A DNA stretch of 64,000 nucleotides from Puccinellia tenuiflora (Eukaryota; Streptophyta; Magnoliopsida; Poales; Poaceae). The stretch lies in assembly GCA_012064385.1 (NCBI GenBank), contig QRDG01000859.1, positions 186,001-250,000 of the forward strand. Direction: 5' to 3'. A program made the translations under genes and the position numbers. Below the pieces are notes generated by a model. The model had not been told where the DNA came from. It did not search any database and saw only the letters and a list, made by a program, of their open reading frames with translations. Of the stretch, positions 53,519-62,829 are shown piece by piece; position 1 is the first letter of the stretch, and the number at the start of each line of letters is the position of its first letter.

Positions 53519-56500
53519 ATGAATATTTTGAAAAAGTGGTTTGTATTATGTTGGAACATCAGGGGTCTTAATGCAAAGGACAAGCAGCTTGCTCTTTTGA
53601 ATGCTATCAATTCTAGTGGTTGTGCTGTAATCTGTTTACAGGAAACAAAAAAGTCACAATTTGATATTGCCTTTATTAAATCCTGTTGTCCGCCAAGGTT
53701 TGATGATTTTGTTTATGTCCCCTCCAATGGGGCCTCGGGAGGTCTAGTTGTTATTTGGAATAGACCTACTTCTGATCACACTCCATGTGTTGTTTCCATC
53801 CAAACCAATATTCCTGGCGCCAAGATTTTTCGGTTTGAAAACTATTGGACGGCCCACCCAGGGTTCCTTGAGGTTGTAGCCCAAAGTTGGAATAGGCCCA
53901 CTTATAAAAGCAATAGTGCTGCCAACCTGAATATTAAGTTCAAACGGCTAAGATATGATTTGAGGCATTGGAGTAAGGGAATTTCAAAACTGAAAATCTG
54001 TATTGATAACTCCAACAAGGCCATTTTTGAACTTGATAAGCTGGAGGATCAAAGGGGTTTAACTCTGCCTGAGAGTAACTTTAGGAAGATCCTTAAGCAG
54101 CACTTACTTAGGCTGTTGGAATATCAAAAGGCATACTGGAAAAAGCGATGCACAGTCAGATGGACTAAATTTGGGGATGAAAATACAAAGTTCTTCCACT
54201 CTATGGCTAGTGAAAGGTACAGAAGAAATTCTATCTCTAAGCTGGTGCTGCCTGATGGTACTGAGGCTGTCTCTCACTTGGATAAGGAGAAAGTAATCTT
54301 TGATAGCTTTAAAGATAGGCTGGGAACCTGTAATTCCCCTCCTATGCTTTTTGATTTGGACAGTCTCATTCAACCAACTCCTGGCCTAGAAGATTTATCT
54401 GTGCCGTTCACTACTGAAGAAATTGATAATGTAGTTCGGATGATGCCAGCTGATAAAGCTCCTGGTCCTGATGGCTTTAATGGACAATTTCTGAAATCAT
54501 CATGGCATATTATTAAACATGATATTTACCAGCTATGTTCAGATTTCTATAGTGGGAAGCTAAATCTAGAGAGCATTAATATGGGTTACATCACTTTGGT
54601 GCCGAAAATTGGATCTCCTGCAACTGTAAATGATTACAGGCCTATTACACTACTCAATTGCTGCCTTAAAATTCTGACAAAGTTACTTGCTAATAGGCTG
54701 CAAAAGGTGGTTTTGAAAATTGTTCATAAGAACCAATATGGGTTTCTGAAAGGGAGAACTATTCAGGACTGTCTTGCTTGGGCTTTTGAATACATTTATC
54801 AATGTGAGGCTTCTAGAAAAGAAATAATTGTTCTCAAACTGGATTTTGCTAAAGCCTTTGATACCATTGACCATGCTGCTATGCTCAGAATCATGGAAAA
54901 AATGGGGTTTGACAGTAGATGGTTGAGTTGGATCAAATTGATCTTTGAATCTGGCATGTCCTCTGTCTTGCTTAATGGCACACCAGGCAGGCAATTCCAC
55001 TGCAAGAGAGGGGTGAGACAAGGGGACCCTCTATCACCCCTAATTTTTGTTCTGGCTGCTGATCTCCTTCAATCAGCCATTAATTCAGCTTTTAGGCATG
55101 ATATTTTGAAGCCACCCCTATCCCCTGATTTTGGAGCAGATTATCCTGTGGTTCAGTATGCCGATGACACAATTCTTATTATGCCTGCTTGCTCTCAACA
55201 GATAACCATCATGCAAGATATCCTCCAGAAATATGCTGCTTCCACTGGTCTTCATATTAATTTTCATAAATCCTCTTTGATCCCTCTGAATATGTCAACA
55301 TCTTCTGCTCAAAACTTAGCTGACATTTTGGGTTGTGTGGTTGGACAGCTGCCCTTTACCTATCTTGGTCTCCCTATGGGTACTACAAAACCCACTGTCC
55401 AGGACTTGATGCCTCTCGTTGACAGGATTGAAAGGAAGCTTTCAGCTAATTTCATGATGATGGCCTACAGTGGAAGAGTTACTGTTATAAATTCTTTATT
55501 ATCCTCTGTGGCCATATACACAATGTGTTCTATCAAACTGCCTGCTAAGATCTTGGAACATATCGATAAAATTAGGAGACATTGTTTATGGAACAAGAAA
55601 ACTGATGATGGGGAAAAATGCAACTCTTTAATTGCTTGGAAGGAGGTCTGCAAACCCAAAAAGAAGGGGGGTCTAGGGGTTCTTAACCTTAAAGTTCAGA
55701 ATGAGGCATTGCTCTTAAAATCTCTGCATAAATTCTATAATAGAGTTGACACTCCTTGGGTTCATCTTTTATGGAACACATATTACACTGGGAGAGTTCC
55801 ACATGCTTTGGCCCCATGTGGATCTTTTTGGTGGAAGGACATTTTCAAGCTTAATGACCTATTCAGAGGAGTGACTAGGGCTGGAATTGTCTCTGGATCA
55901 ACAGTTTTATTTTGGAAAGATGCCTGGATAGCTGAGGAGCTTGCAATTACACATCCAAGAGCTTTTTCATTTGCTTTACAGGAAGATATCTCTGTTCAGG
56001 CTTTTCTTACTGCAGATAATCTTGCTAGTCTGTTTCACCTGCCTGTCTCCCCCCAAGCTATGGATGAGATTAGAAGCCTACAGGAAATTACTGAACATGT
56101 TACCATGGATAATTCTGTCCATGGAGATGACTGGGAGCTGACTTGGGGATCCAGTAACTACTCATCCAGCAAATACTATGAGTTCTGTTTCAGAAATATT
56201 ACACCCCATAAATCTTTCCTCTGGATTTGGAAGGCCAAATCGACGCCCAAGTTAAAATTCTTTTTCTGGCTATTGCTATCAGATAGATTGAACACTCGGA
56301 ACATCTTGCGCAGAAGGCACTACAACATTGGAAATAATTTTTCTTGCCTCATGTGTAATCCTGCTCCAGAGGAAACCCTGGAACACCTTTTCTTTAGATG
56401 TCCTTTCTCCATGAGCTGTTGGAACATTTTGGGCATAAGCTGGAGACAGGATGGGAGTCGTCTGGATATAATTGCTGATGCAAAGAATAATTGGAGGCAG

Positions 56501-56692
56501 CCAATGTTTATGGAGATTGTAATTACAGGTGCATGGAGTATTTGGAAGGAAAGAAACAGGATGTTATTTGATGGTGTGCCCCCATCCATTTCGTCTTGGA
56601 AGGAAAGATTTAAGGAAGATTTTTCCCTATTGGTTCATAGGACTAAGTCCTCTATGCATGCTTTTATCTTGTCTTATGTAATGAACCTTTGA
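53519..56692 (+). CDS. LINE ORF2: reverse transcriptase with internally deleted endonuclease
   Basis: 1057 codons, starting 16 nt after the ORF1 stop. Residues 1-78 carry the endonuclease start (LCWNIRGLN, CLQETKK), then GGLVVIW joins directly to RPTSDHTP, the end of the AP-endonuclease domain. About 130-140 residues including the GDFN motif are missing, in frame. The reverse transcriptase is complete: PADKAPGPDGFNGQF (about 310-325), LVPKIGSP, DYRPITLLN, LDFAKAFDTIDH, RGVRQGDPLSPLIF and catalytic QYADDTIL (about 545-552). A zf-RVT region follows at about 905-990 (KLKFFFWLLLSDRLNTRNIL, CLMC..APEETLEHLFFRC). RT catalytic residues are present, but nicking activity should be lost. Confidence 0.93.
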   Translation: MNILKKWFVLCWNIRGLNAKDKQLALLNAINSSGCAVICLQETKKSQFDIAFIKSCCPPRFDDFVYVPSNGASGGLVVIWNRPTSDHTPCVVSIQTNIPGAKIFRFENYWTAHPGFLEVVAQSWNRPTYKSNSAANLNIKFKRLRYDLRHWSKGISKLKICIDNSNKAIFELDKLEDQRGLTLPESNFRKILKQHLLRLLEYQKAYWKKRCTVRWTKFGDENTKFFHSMASERYRRNSISKLVLPDGTEAVSHLDKEKVIFDSFKDRLGTCNSPPMLFDLDSLIQPTPGLEDLSVPFTTEEIDNVVRMMPADKAPGPDGFNGQFLKSSWHIIKHDIYQLCSDFYSGKLNLESINMGYITLVPKIGSPATVNDYRPITLLNCCLKILTKLLANRLQKVVLKIVHKNQYGFLKGRTIQDCLAWAFEYIYQCEASRKEIIVLKLDFAKAFDTIDHAAMLRIMEKMGFDSRWLSWIKLIFESGMSSVLLNGTPGRQFHCKRGVRQGDPLSPLIFVLAADLLQSAINSAFRHDILKPPLSPDFGADYPVVQYADDTILIMPACSQQITIMQDILQKYAASTGLHINFHKSSLIPLNMSTSSAQNLADILGCVVGQLPFTYLGLPMGTTKPTVQDLMPLVDRIERKLSANFMMMAYSGRVTVINSLLSSVAIYTMCSIKLPAKILEHIDKIRRHCLWNKKTDDGEKCNSLIAWKEVCKPKKKGGLGVLNLKVQNEALLLKSLHKFYNRVDTPWVHLLWNTYYTGRVPHALAPCGSFWWKDIFKLNDLFRGVTRAGIVSGSTVLFWKDAWIAEELAITHPRAFSFALQEDISVQAFLTADNLASLFHLPVSPQAMDEIRSLQEITEHVTMDNSVHGDDWELTWGSSNYSSSKYYEFCFRNITPHKSFLWIWKAKSTPKLKFFFWLLLSDRLNTRNILRRRHYNIGNNFSCLMCNPAPEETLEHLFFRCPFSMSCWNILGISWRQDGSRLDIIADAKNNWRQPMFMEIVITGAWSIWKERNRMLFDGVPPSISSWKERFKEDFSLLVHRTKSSMHAFILSYVMNL

Positions 56693-56810
56693 TTTTATTT
56701 TCTTGGGGGTTCCAATTCCCCCCACCCCTATGTAAATATTGTAATTGGCTGGTTTTTTGGGTAATGGAAAAGCAGTAGGAGTCTTTCCTACTGTTATGTT
56801 ATTCAAAAAA

Positions 56811-57174
56811 AGTAGCTCAGCACACAATAGGAAATTTCTCAGTAACTGAAAAAAATGCTTGCATAGAGTGCATACATAATTTACCCACAAACACTTTAAA
56901 GTCCACAGAAGTCAAGGATTGTATTACAATTTATTTTCTATGATGCTACCAGTAATCAACTCCAAAATGTTTCAACTGCCTGGGCTAATTCAAAATTAAG
57001 GTACATCAGAGTTACTTCTTTATTAGGTACAACTGACCAGTGAGAAGTTCTATTACGAAATAACTCTTTGACTATATGCATTAGCCGATTACTGTCTCTG
57101 CGGACTACTCCTTGACTATACCCATCACCTGATAACTATCTCCAAAGATGAGGAGAATCCATAGGTCAGTTGCT
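56811..57174 (-). other. Flank between LINE and F-box relic, unit 3
   Basis: Aligns with 24110-24480 of unit 2 (GAGTGCATACATAATTTACC, GATTGTATTACAATTT, ACTGCCTGGGCTAATTCAAA). No gene of its own. Confidence 0.75.
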
Positions 57175-58740
57175 CCCTCATTCAACGGCTGCTAGCTTCA
57201 TCCACTGGAAACCTTGGTGGCTCGAGGTTTAGGGCTTTGCACTAGGATTTTATCCCATAACTCAATTCTCTATAGGAACACAGCTCTTTTGATGATAATC
57301 CTTACACAATTCACCACCTTGTCTTCCTCCTTAAACCCTTTCATCACCAGCAACTTAAATTTATACTGCTTAAAATTGGATATTTCCCACACCAAGTTGG
57401 TCTCCTCGAGCTTATTTTCGCATGGATGCCCCGATAACTTCATGGAGAAAAATGAAATAAATATACGCATATCACATTCGAAATTTGCATCAAGCTCAAT
57501 ATTATATTTTTTATTAAATTGCAGCACAATGGTAGCACAAGTCCTCCATCGAGGACTTGTGCAACTCAAGTACATATATGCTTGCCAAAAAGGCTAGTCA
57601 TTCTTTGGAATGAAGAGCTGTTATTGGCAGAAGTGAAAACCCATGGAAAATTTCCTTTACATCGTATGGGAACACAATAATGCATTATTACAATTCCTAT
57701 GAAATTAGTAAGTTTCTGTGCAATCTGCATGAATTTAGGAAAATAAATATAGTATGAGGTTCGGCCTAATGAGAAAATTCTTTTGCGATTTTCTTGAATA
57801 CGGCAACTTATAAGGTCAACCCAAACAGATTTAAAAACAATTTCTCAGTTTTGCATTCCGATGGAACTACACTACTGTTTCTATACAATCCATGAGTTCT
57901 CCCAATTTCTGTATCCCAAAGAGACTAAGTGTACTTGTTTTACTATTTTTGAAAGCATGGAGTAAATTCAGTGGTTTATACATATTTGCTGGTTATTTGC
58001 TAATGCTGGATATCTAGAAACATGTTGGTCAGAAATTTGCATCCGGACAAAGATGTTGATTAAAAGAGCCAAAGTAACAGACTTACATCAAAATTCCAGG
58101 GGCAAGGTGCAGCTTCAATGATAGATAAACAAGGTCCGATTCAGATCGCAGTCAGCAAATATATTGCAAAGGGGCACATCTCTCAATTTGTGAATACAGG
58201 AATGAGCTGTTGTGGACCTTCTCGTTCAGGTTCAATCCAAATCTGCAGCAGAAAGAAGAATAAAGCATGAGCAGAGTAACATGAAGCGACCAGTAAACGT
58301 CGAAATAAAATAATAAGACGTAGATGTACATGGAACTGTAGTACAAACTTACCATTTGAGTGTGACCGCTTGCTAGTCAACTAAACCATTCAGTTTCACC
58401 GGCCTTCACTGCTCAGTTGTACTGTACTTGGTGCATGTCGGAGGCGATAGCAACATCCATACCTGCCGTGCCGCGCCGGTGTATCCCTGGAGCTGCCCGG
58501 TGGCTCCATGGTTGGGCGACGCCGCCGGCGGCCCTTCTGGTCGATCGGAACCCTAGAATCAACCAATCAGCGGCGGGAGATGCGGGGTGAGATGGGGAAA
58601 AGGGGGGCAGCACTGCAGCGCGGACGAGGGTTTCAATGTCCAGAAGGAACTTGACTGGGCTTCCATCCGACTCGGCTCGACACGGCGGCGGCGGCGCGGG
58701 GGCGGCCGGAGAGACGAGAGGAGTTTCACGCGCAGTCACG
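57175..58740 (-). pseudogene. F-box/LRR/FBD gene relic, unit 3
   Basis: Same order as unit 2. A GC-rich block at 58740-58437 has ATG then EPPGSSRDTPARHGR at a GTATGG donor. An LRR-region piece lies at 58245-58085 (SAD..IW..RFG-type remnants, damaged). The FBD exon lies at 57575-57190 (FKLLVMKGFKEEDKVVNCVR, ERIEL) with the expected terminal CKALNLEPPRFPVDEAS readable in a shifted frame. Frame breaks and missing F-box make it a pseudogene. A 12-bp-stem hairpin GCACAAGTCCTC/GAGGACTTGTGC at 57535-57562 is unique to this copy. Confidence 0.72.
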
Positions 58741-58818
58741 AAAAGAAATCATTTTCCAGTTTCCAAATGTCAGGAAAATTTATACTGGTACAGTACTACT
58801 CCGACATGCAAAGAGACC

Positions 58819-59192
58819 CGAACTCCATTAAGTATTTTTTAAATCAAAATTATCATTTCTATGTTTTGAAAAATTCGAAATTAAAACCTTAGATCTAGAT
58901 AATGTCGTACTCTATAAATGTGTAAAATCTCAATGCAAAATTTGTATTGTTCTATGCTACACAATATTAAAATTTTCAATCTTTAAAAAAATGTGTATTG
59001 TTCACCAACCCAGATTCACCCATTTGACTTTTTTTTCATCCTATAATATAGAAAATTTTGGATTTAATTTTTTTTCACACTTATAGCTCATATAATTATC
59101 TACATCTAGAAAAATTTCTCAGAATTTTTTAAACTTCAAAATACAGAGTTTGATTTTTAAAAACAAAATCCAGCTCCCCAAAGCTCGGCCTC
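58819..59192. mobile_element. Decayed relative of the MITE at 7497
   Basis: Shares the right end (AGCTCCCCAAAGCTCGGCCTCCAAAA versus GAGCTCCCTGGAGTTCAGCC then TCCAAAA), GTGTA.TGTTCAC..ACCCAGAT and TTATCTACATCTAG. The left end is degenerate. No coding content. Confidence 0.6.
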
Positions 59193-60034
59193 CAAAACAC
59201 CATACTTGGTAGAGCACCATCATATGTTGGGCTTTTCTTCTGTTGTAATATATTTACCTAAAAGATATGAGCAGGAAGAATATCATAATATTATTTTTCG
59301 ATGATGCATTTGTAATAAAATCGCACTAGTTCTGTTGAGAAAACACATGTCAGATGTTGCAAAGTTTTTTGATCGTTTGCAACAAGTTTTTATTCCCCTC
59401 TTTTTCCGATATTGCATACATGTTTCTAAATTATGCAAACTCGTATGTCTTTATTGCGAATTCACAGGCAATGTTGCACGGTTTTTCTGTGTGTTTGCTT
59501 CAAAATGTTGAAACACACAGTTTTTTTGTTGCATGCGAATCCGCGACAAAAGAAAATGACGTTTACCCACTTTTTATTGCTGCAAATACATAATTATTTT
59601 AATTGTAATTGTTTACGATTTCTTTGTTAAAATTGTTGATTTTTATTTTACAAATCAATGTACAACAAAACAAAGTTGTTATTTAGTCCTCCCAGCTTGA
59701 CTTAGTACTGATTAGCCTTAAAAATATTAGATTGCCCAACAGATTGTCATTTTAAACTTGATTTACTTTTCTGGGAAAGGCTTTCTCGTTATTCATCTTC
59801 CTTTCGGTTTTTTTATTCCTGGGTCCGCCTCTGTCAAGGAATCGCGAGCTGTGTCCAAATGCCGCATTCACCTTTGAGCAAGGGAAGAGCCGTGTCCAAA
59901 TTTGTTTTTGTGAATCGATTTATTTTATTTTATTTCTCACTTGTACAGAATAAAATGGTCGGCAATTAAGTACTGAGGAGGACACAAATCGAGAGCAACA
60001 CATGTACTATTACCAGCAAGGAACTGAAAAAGGC
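59193..60034. other. Intergenic, nothing recognised
   Basis: AT-rich sequence with short open frames (59354-59630) that show no family features. No transposon ends, tRNA or hairpin stood out. Confidence 0.5.
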
Positions 60035-60330
60035 AGCGAGATACATACCGACGATATCCAAAAACACTTTGAAGAAAACCCGCGGAGCAAAGCTCGGGCT
60101 ACTACTCCCAAACCAACAGTAAAATATTTGTGGACATCGCCCCAAACCAGGGACGCGATCGATCAAAGGACCAGTAGCAGAGGTGGTGGCCAGGAGCAGA
60201 GGCGCTCGCAGTATTTTGAATTACCTGGTAGCCGTTCGATCGGTGTTAGTTTTCAGTTCCGTCAGATGTACACTTTTCTTCATTTTTTTTTGAACACTGT
60301 ACACTTTTCTTCAGTTTCGTCATTCTGTGC
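60035..60330. repeat. Right copy of the window-spanning dispersed repeat
   Basis: Colinear with 219-480 (ACATACCGACGATATCCAAA; GGACATCGCCCCAAACCAG; GAATTACCTGGTAGCCGTTC). It also contains a short internal duplication of TACACTTTTCTTCA (60269 and 60300). The 118-codon frame at 60002-60358 is not kept in the left copy. Confidence 0.75.
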
Positions 60331-60915
60331 GGTCGTGCTCAGCTCAGCTCCAAAATAGTGGTAGCAATCAAGACGTAAACCGACAAAGTGTAGTCGGCAG
60401 CTCGGCACTGCCCAGCATAAATCCCTCCCACTGAAATAAAATATGAACATTAAAACAGTACAGGTCGGAAACAGTATAGATGCACGCATGGTTGTCCTGT
60501 CAAGCCTATGGCGTGTCCTAATAATTATTTATCAGGAGTTCAGGACGTAAATAATTAACTGTACTGTATGAATACGAAACAAGTAACACAGTACTGACGC
60601 AGCGGAGCTATATTAATTACTGTATCTACATCATAAAATTTGCACGCCGACTGGGTGCGGCACCTGCACAAAACAGCAGCGCAGCGCACACGCGGCTAAC
60701 TGAATTAAAATCGTTGCAATTCAGATACATTGGTCAAGCGCATGGTGTCCTAATAACTAATCATCAGGACATCGATCGGCGCGACCGAAATAATTAAAAA
60801 CATCTTGTCCAGCACAAACTGAAATACAACGATTAATCCGCAAATGAAGATACAAACAATACTCCCAGCTGGCCTTGAACTGATGTGCACACAGGTTGTT
60901 GACTCCGGATTGAGT
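60331..60915 (-). other. 3' flank of NLR-C
   Basis: Contains two diverged copies of a segment with TGTCCTAATAATTA..TCAGGA (about 60508-60560 and 60747-60800), also present once in the NLR-A 3' flank (12980-13010). The 60810-60850 segment matches 27430-27470 beyond the NLR-B composite insertion. No gene. Confidence 0.6.
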
Positions 60916-62829
60916 TCAATTCTTCATCTTAAGAACGGGTCGGTTTGGATTCAGTGAAAGTTCGGCCCTCATATATTCCAGCTCGTTGGAGCGATAGATG
61001 CCACGTGTGAGCACAACTTCCTTGAGGCCAGATAGAGATGGTAGCCCTGAAAGCGAACTAATGCCGACATACACAATATCAAAATGGAGCAGCTGCAGCA
61101 TAGGGGTTGCCCCTCCTTCAAATTTGACTGATTTGAGCGCCTGATCTAGCTCCAGCACCACCAGGCTCTGGAACGTCCCCTGATAGAAATTGAGATTGAT
61201 CTCTTCACCCTCGAACGACTTCTCCAGCAGATGCAGGGATGCAAGATTTGGCAGATACCCTAGGACCTGTATGGCGGCATTGTGCTCTGATATTCTACAG
61301 CTCCGTAGCTTCAGCTTCACGAGATTCTTGAGCCCTTGGATCCATTCCGGCAGTTTGACCAGGTTACCGTACAGTTTGAGCCTCTGTAGGTTTTCTGGGA
61401 ACGGGAATGTTCCATCCAAGCAGCCAGATAAACCTGGTTCCCCTTCTGACCGAATTGACAATGATTCGAGGCGGCTGAGAGCAACGACTGCCAAACACAG
61501 CTCTTGTCCATTTTCCTTACTGACGCCAGTCACTGCCAGCTTGCGCAACTGGGTGAGTCTTTTTATGTCTTGCAGAATGACCTTCCCTCGCCGTGCAATG
61601 TTCACAACACCTAGTGTATGCAGGGCTTTCAGCTTCCTCATCCCTCTTGGCACTAGAACACCATACACGTCCAGGCGCATCGCAACAATAGGGATTCGAG
61701 CACAGAAGATAGAAGTGCACATATCATGGCGGCTCATGCCAGTTTCACCGATGAGATGATGAGGTGCACAAAATAATAAACAAGAACCAGCACAATATAG
61801 AGGCAAAATGCATTCCCTGTGCCTCATTACCCCTTCACCTGTAAATTTTTCATAGGAGATATCCTCGTCCACTGATTTCGCACCAGCACAAAGGTTGTTC
61901 AGCTTCTGGAGATTGATGATACTCTTCGGCAGCATGATTATTTGCGTACCTCTGACATCTAGCGTCTGAAGTTCTCTCAAGTTACCCAATGAATCTGGCA
62001 GGTGATAAATATACTCACATCCCCTTAGTGAAAGATATCTTAGGTGAAGAAGCTTCCCAATATGCTTAAGGTGATGGTCAAATAGACCTTTTGCATCTTC
62101 CAAGTCCAGCACTCGCACTAGACACATCTTGTCAGAAATGAAAAATGATTTCCACATACCAAAAACTGTTACTGATCGTACACGGGACATGTCCACTATA
62201 CTCTCAAATTCATGCTGATCTCCTTGCCAATTTCCGTTAATAGCAAGGTGGCGCGTCATGGCTTGGCTGTTTGAGCTGCAACCTTCCTCCAGTGTAAAAA
62301 CAAGCTTTTCTTCTATCGACTTTGAGATGCCGATTTCACGCATGAGATCGTGAACTTGGCAGGAATCAATCCCTTTTTTACTATATATTGATTCTTGAGA
62401 TGGTAGGATCATACTTCTGCTTATGAGTTCCATGAAGTAACCATCTGCTATTTCCTCCAAAGACTTGCCTTGAACCTCCTTTGAGTAACCCTCGGCGGTC
62501 CACCGGCGCACCAAACGTCCCCGCCCAACCTTGTAGTCTTCTGGAAAGATGGGCATATATAGGAAACATGACTTCAGGTGATAAGGTAAACCATCATAGC
62601 TTCTCATAAGGACAGTTCTTATGGTCCCAAGCACTGGATTCATCTCCAACTCGGCATTGATATGCTCATTCAGTTTCCTCCACTCCAAAGCTGTTTTTGG
62701 TTGGTTTGCCAAGAAACCACCTATCGTGACTATTGCAAGGGGGAGTAGACGGCACTTCTTTAGGATCTGTTCTGCTTGCTCAACTAGGTCAGGATATTCA
62801 ATCTTCAAATCTATGTTATCTTTGAATAC
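60916..62829 (-). CDS. NLR-C exon 3: end of NB-ARC2 and LRRs, intact
   Basis: 638 codons including the stop, starting VFKDNIDLKIEYPDLVEQ after acceptor CAG (62832-62830), open throughout. NB-ARC end: the GLPL position reads RLLPLAIVTIGG with Leu for Gly (residues about 27-38), RNBS-D CFLYMPIFPED (88-98), VHD form of MHD (159-161). LRRs run from about 225 (LLRYL-type LHLRYLSLRGCEYIYHLPDS, LQTLDVRGTQI) to the end, finishing AELSLNPNRPVLKMKN. The upstream exons lie beyond the right edge, so whether the gene is functional cannot be judged. It is the only NLR exon 3 in the window without lesions. Confidence 0.93.
   Translation of the reverse strand, partial: VFKDNIDLKIEYPDLVEQAEQILKKCRLLPLAIVTIGGFLANQPKTALEWRKLNEHINAELEMNPVLGTIRTVLMRSYDGLPYHLKSCFLYMPIFPEDYKVGRGRLVRRWTAEGYSKEVQGKSLEEIADGYFMELISRSMILPSQESIYSKKGIDSCQVHDLMREIGISKSIEEKLVFTLEEGCSSNSQAMTRHLAINGNWQGDQHEFESIVDMSRVRSVTVFGMWKSFFISDKMCLVRVLDLEDAKGLFDHHLKHIGKLLHLRYLSLRGCEYIYHLPDSLGNLRELQTLDVRGTQIIMLPKSIINLQKLNNLCAGAKSVDEDISYEKFTGEGVMRHRECILPLYCAGSCLLFCAPHHLIGETGMSRHDMCTSIFCARIPIVAMRLDVYGVLVPRGMRKLKALHTLGVVNIARRGKVILQDIKRLTQLRKLAVTGVSKENGQELCLAVVALSRLESLSIRSEGEPGLSGCLDGTFPFPENLQRLKLYGNLVKLPEWIQGLKNLVKLKLRSCRISEHNAAIQVLGYLPNLASLHLLEKSFEGEEINLNFYQGTFQSLVVLELDQALKSVKFEGGATPMLQLLHFDIVYVGISSLSGLPSLSGLKEVVLTRGIYRSNELEYMRAELSLNPNRPVLKMKN

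Larger units (their letters stand above)
51855..56810 (+). mobile_element. L1-type LINE, 5'-truncated, 4956 bp
   Basis: Flanked by a 7-bp target duplication AGTAGCT (51848-51854 and 56811-56817). It begins within ORF1 and ends in a short A-run (CAAAAAA) after a 3' untranslated region, as expected from target-primed reverse transcription. Both ORFs are open over their remaining length. Sequence on either side rejoins a single flank that matches 24080-24190 of unit 2 (AATCAGCACACAATAGG), confirming it as an insertion. Confidence 0.95.

Noticed and set aside
60002..60358. 118-codon plus frame
   Set aside because: Falls in the dispersed repeat and is not open in the left copy at 219-480.
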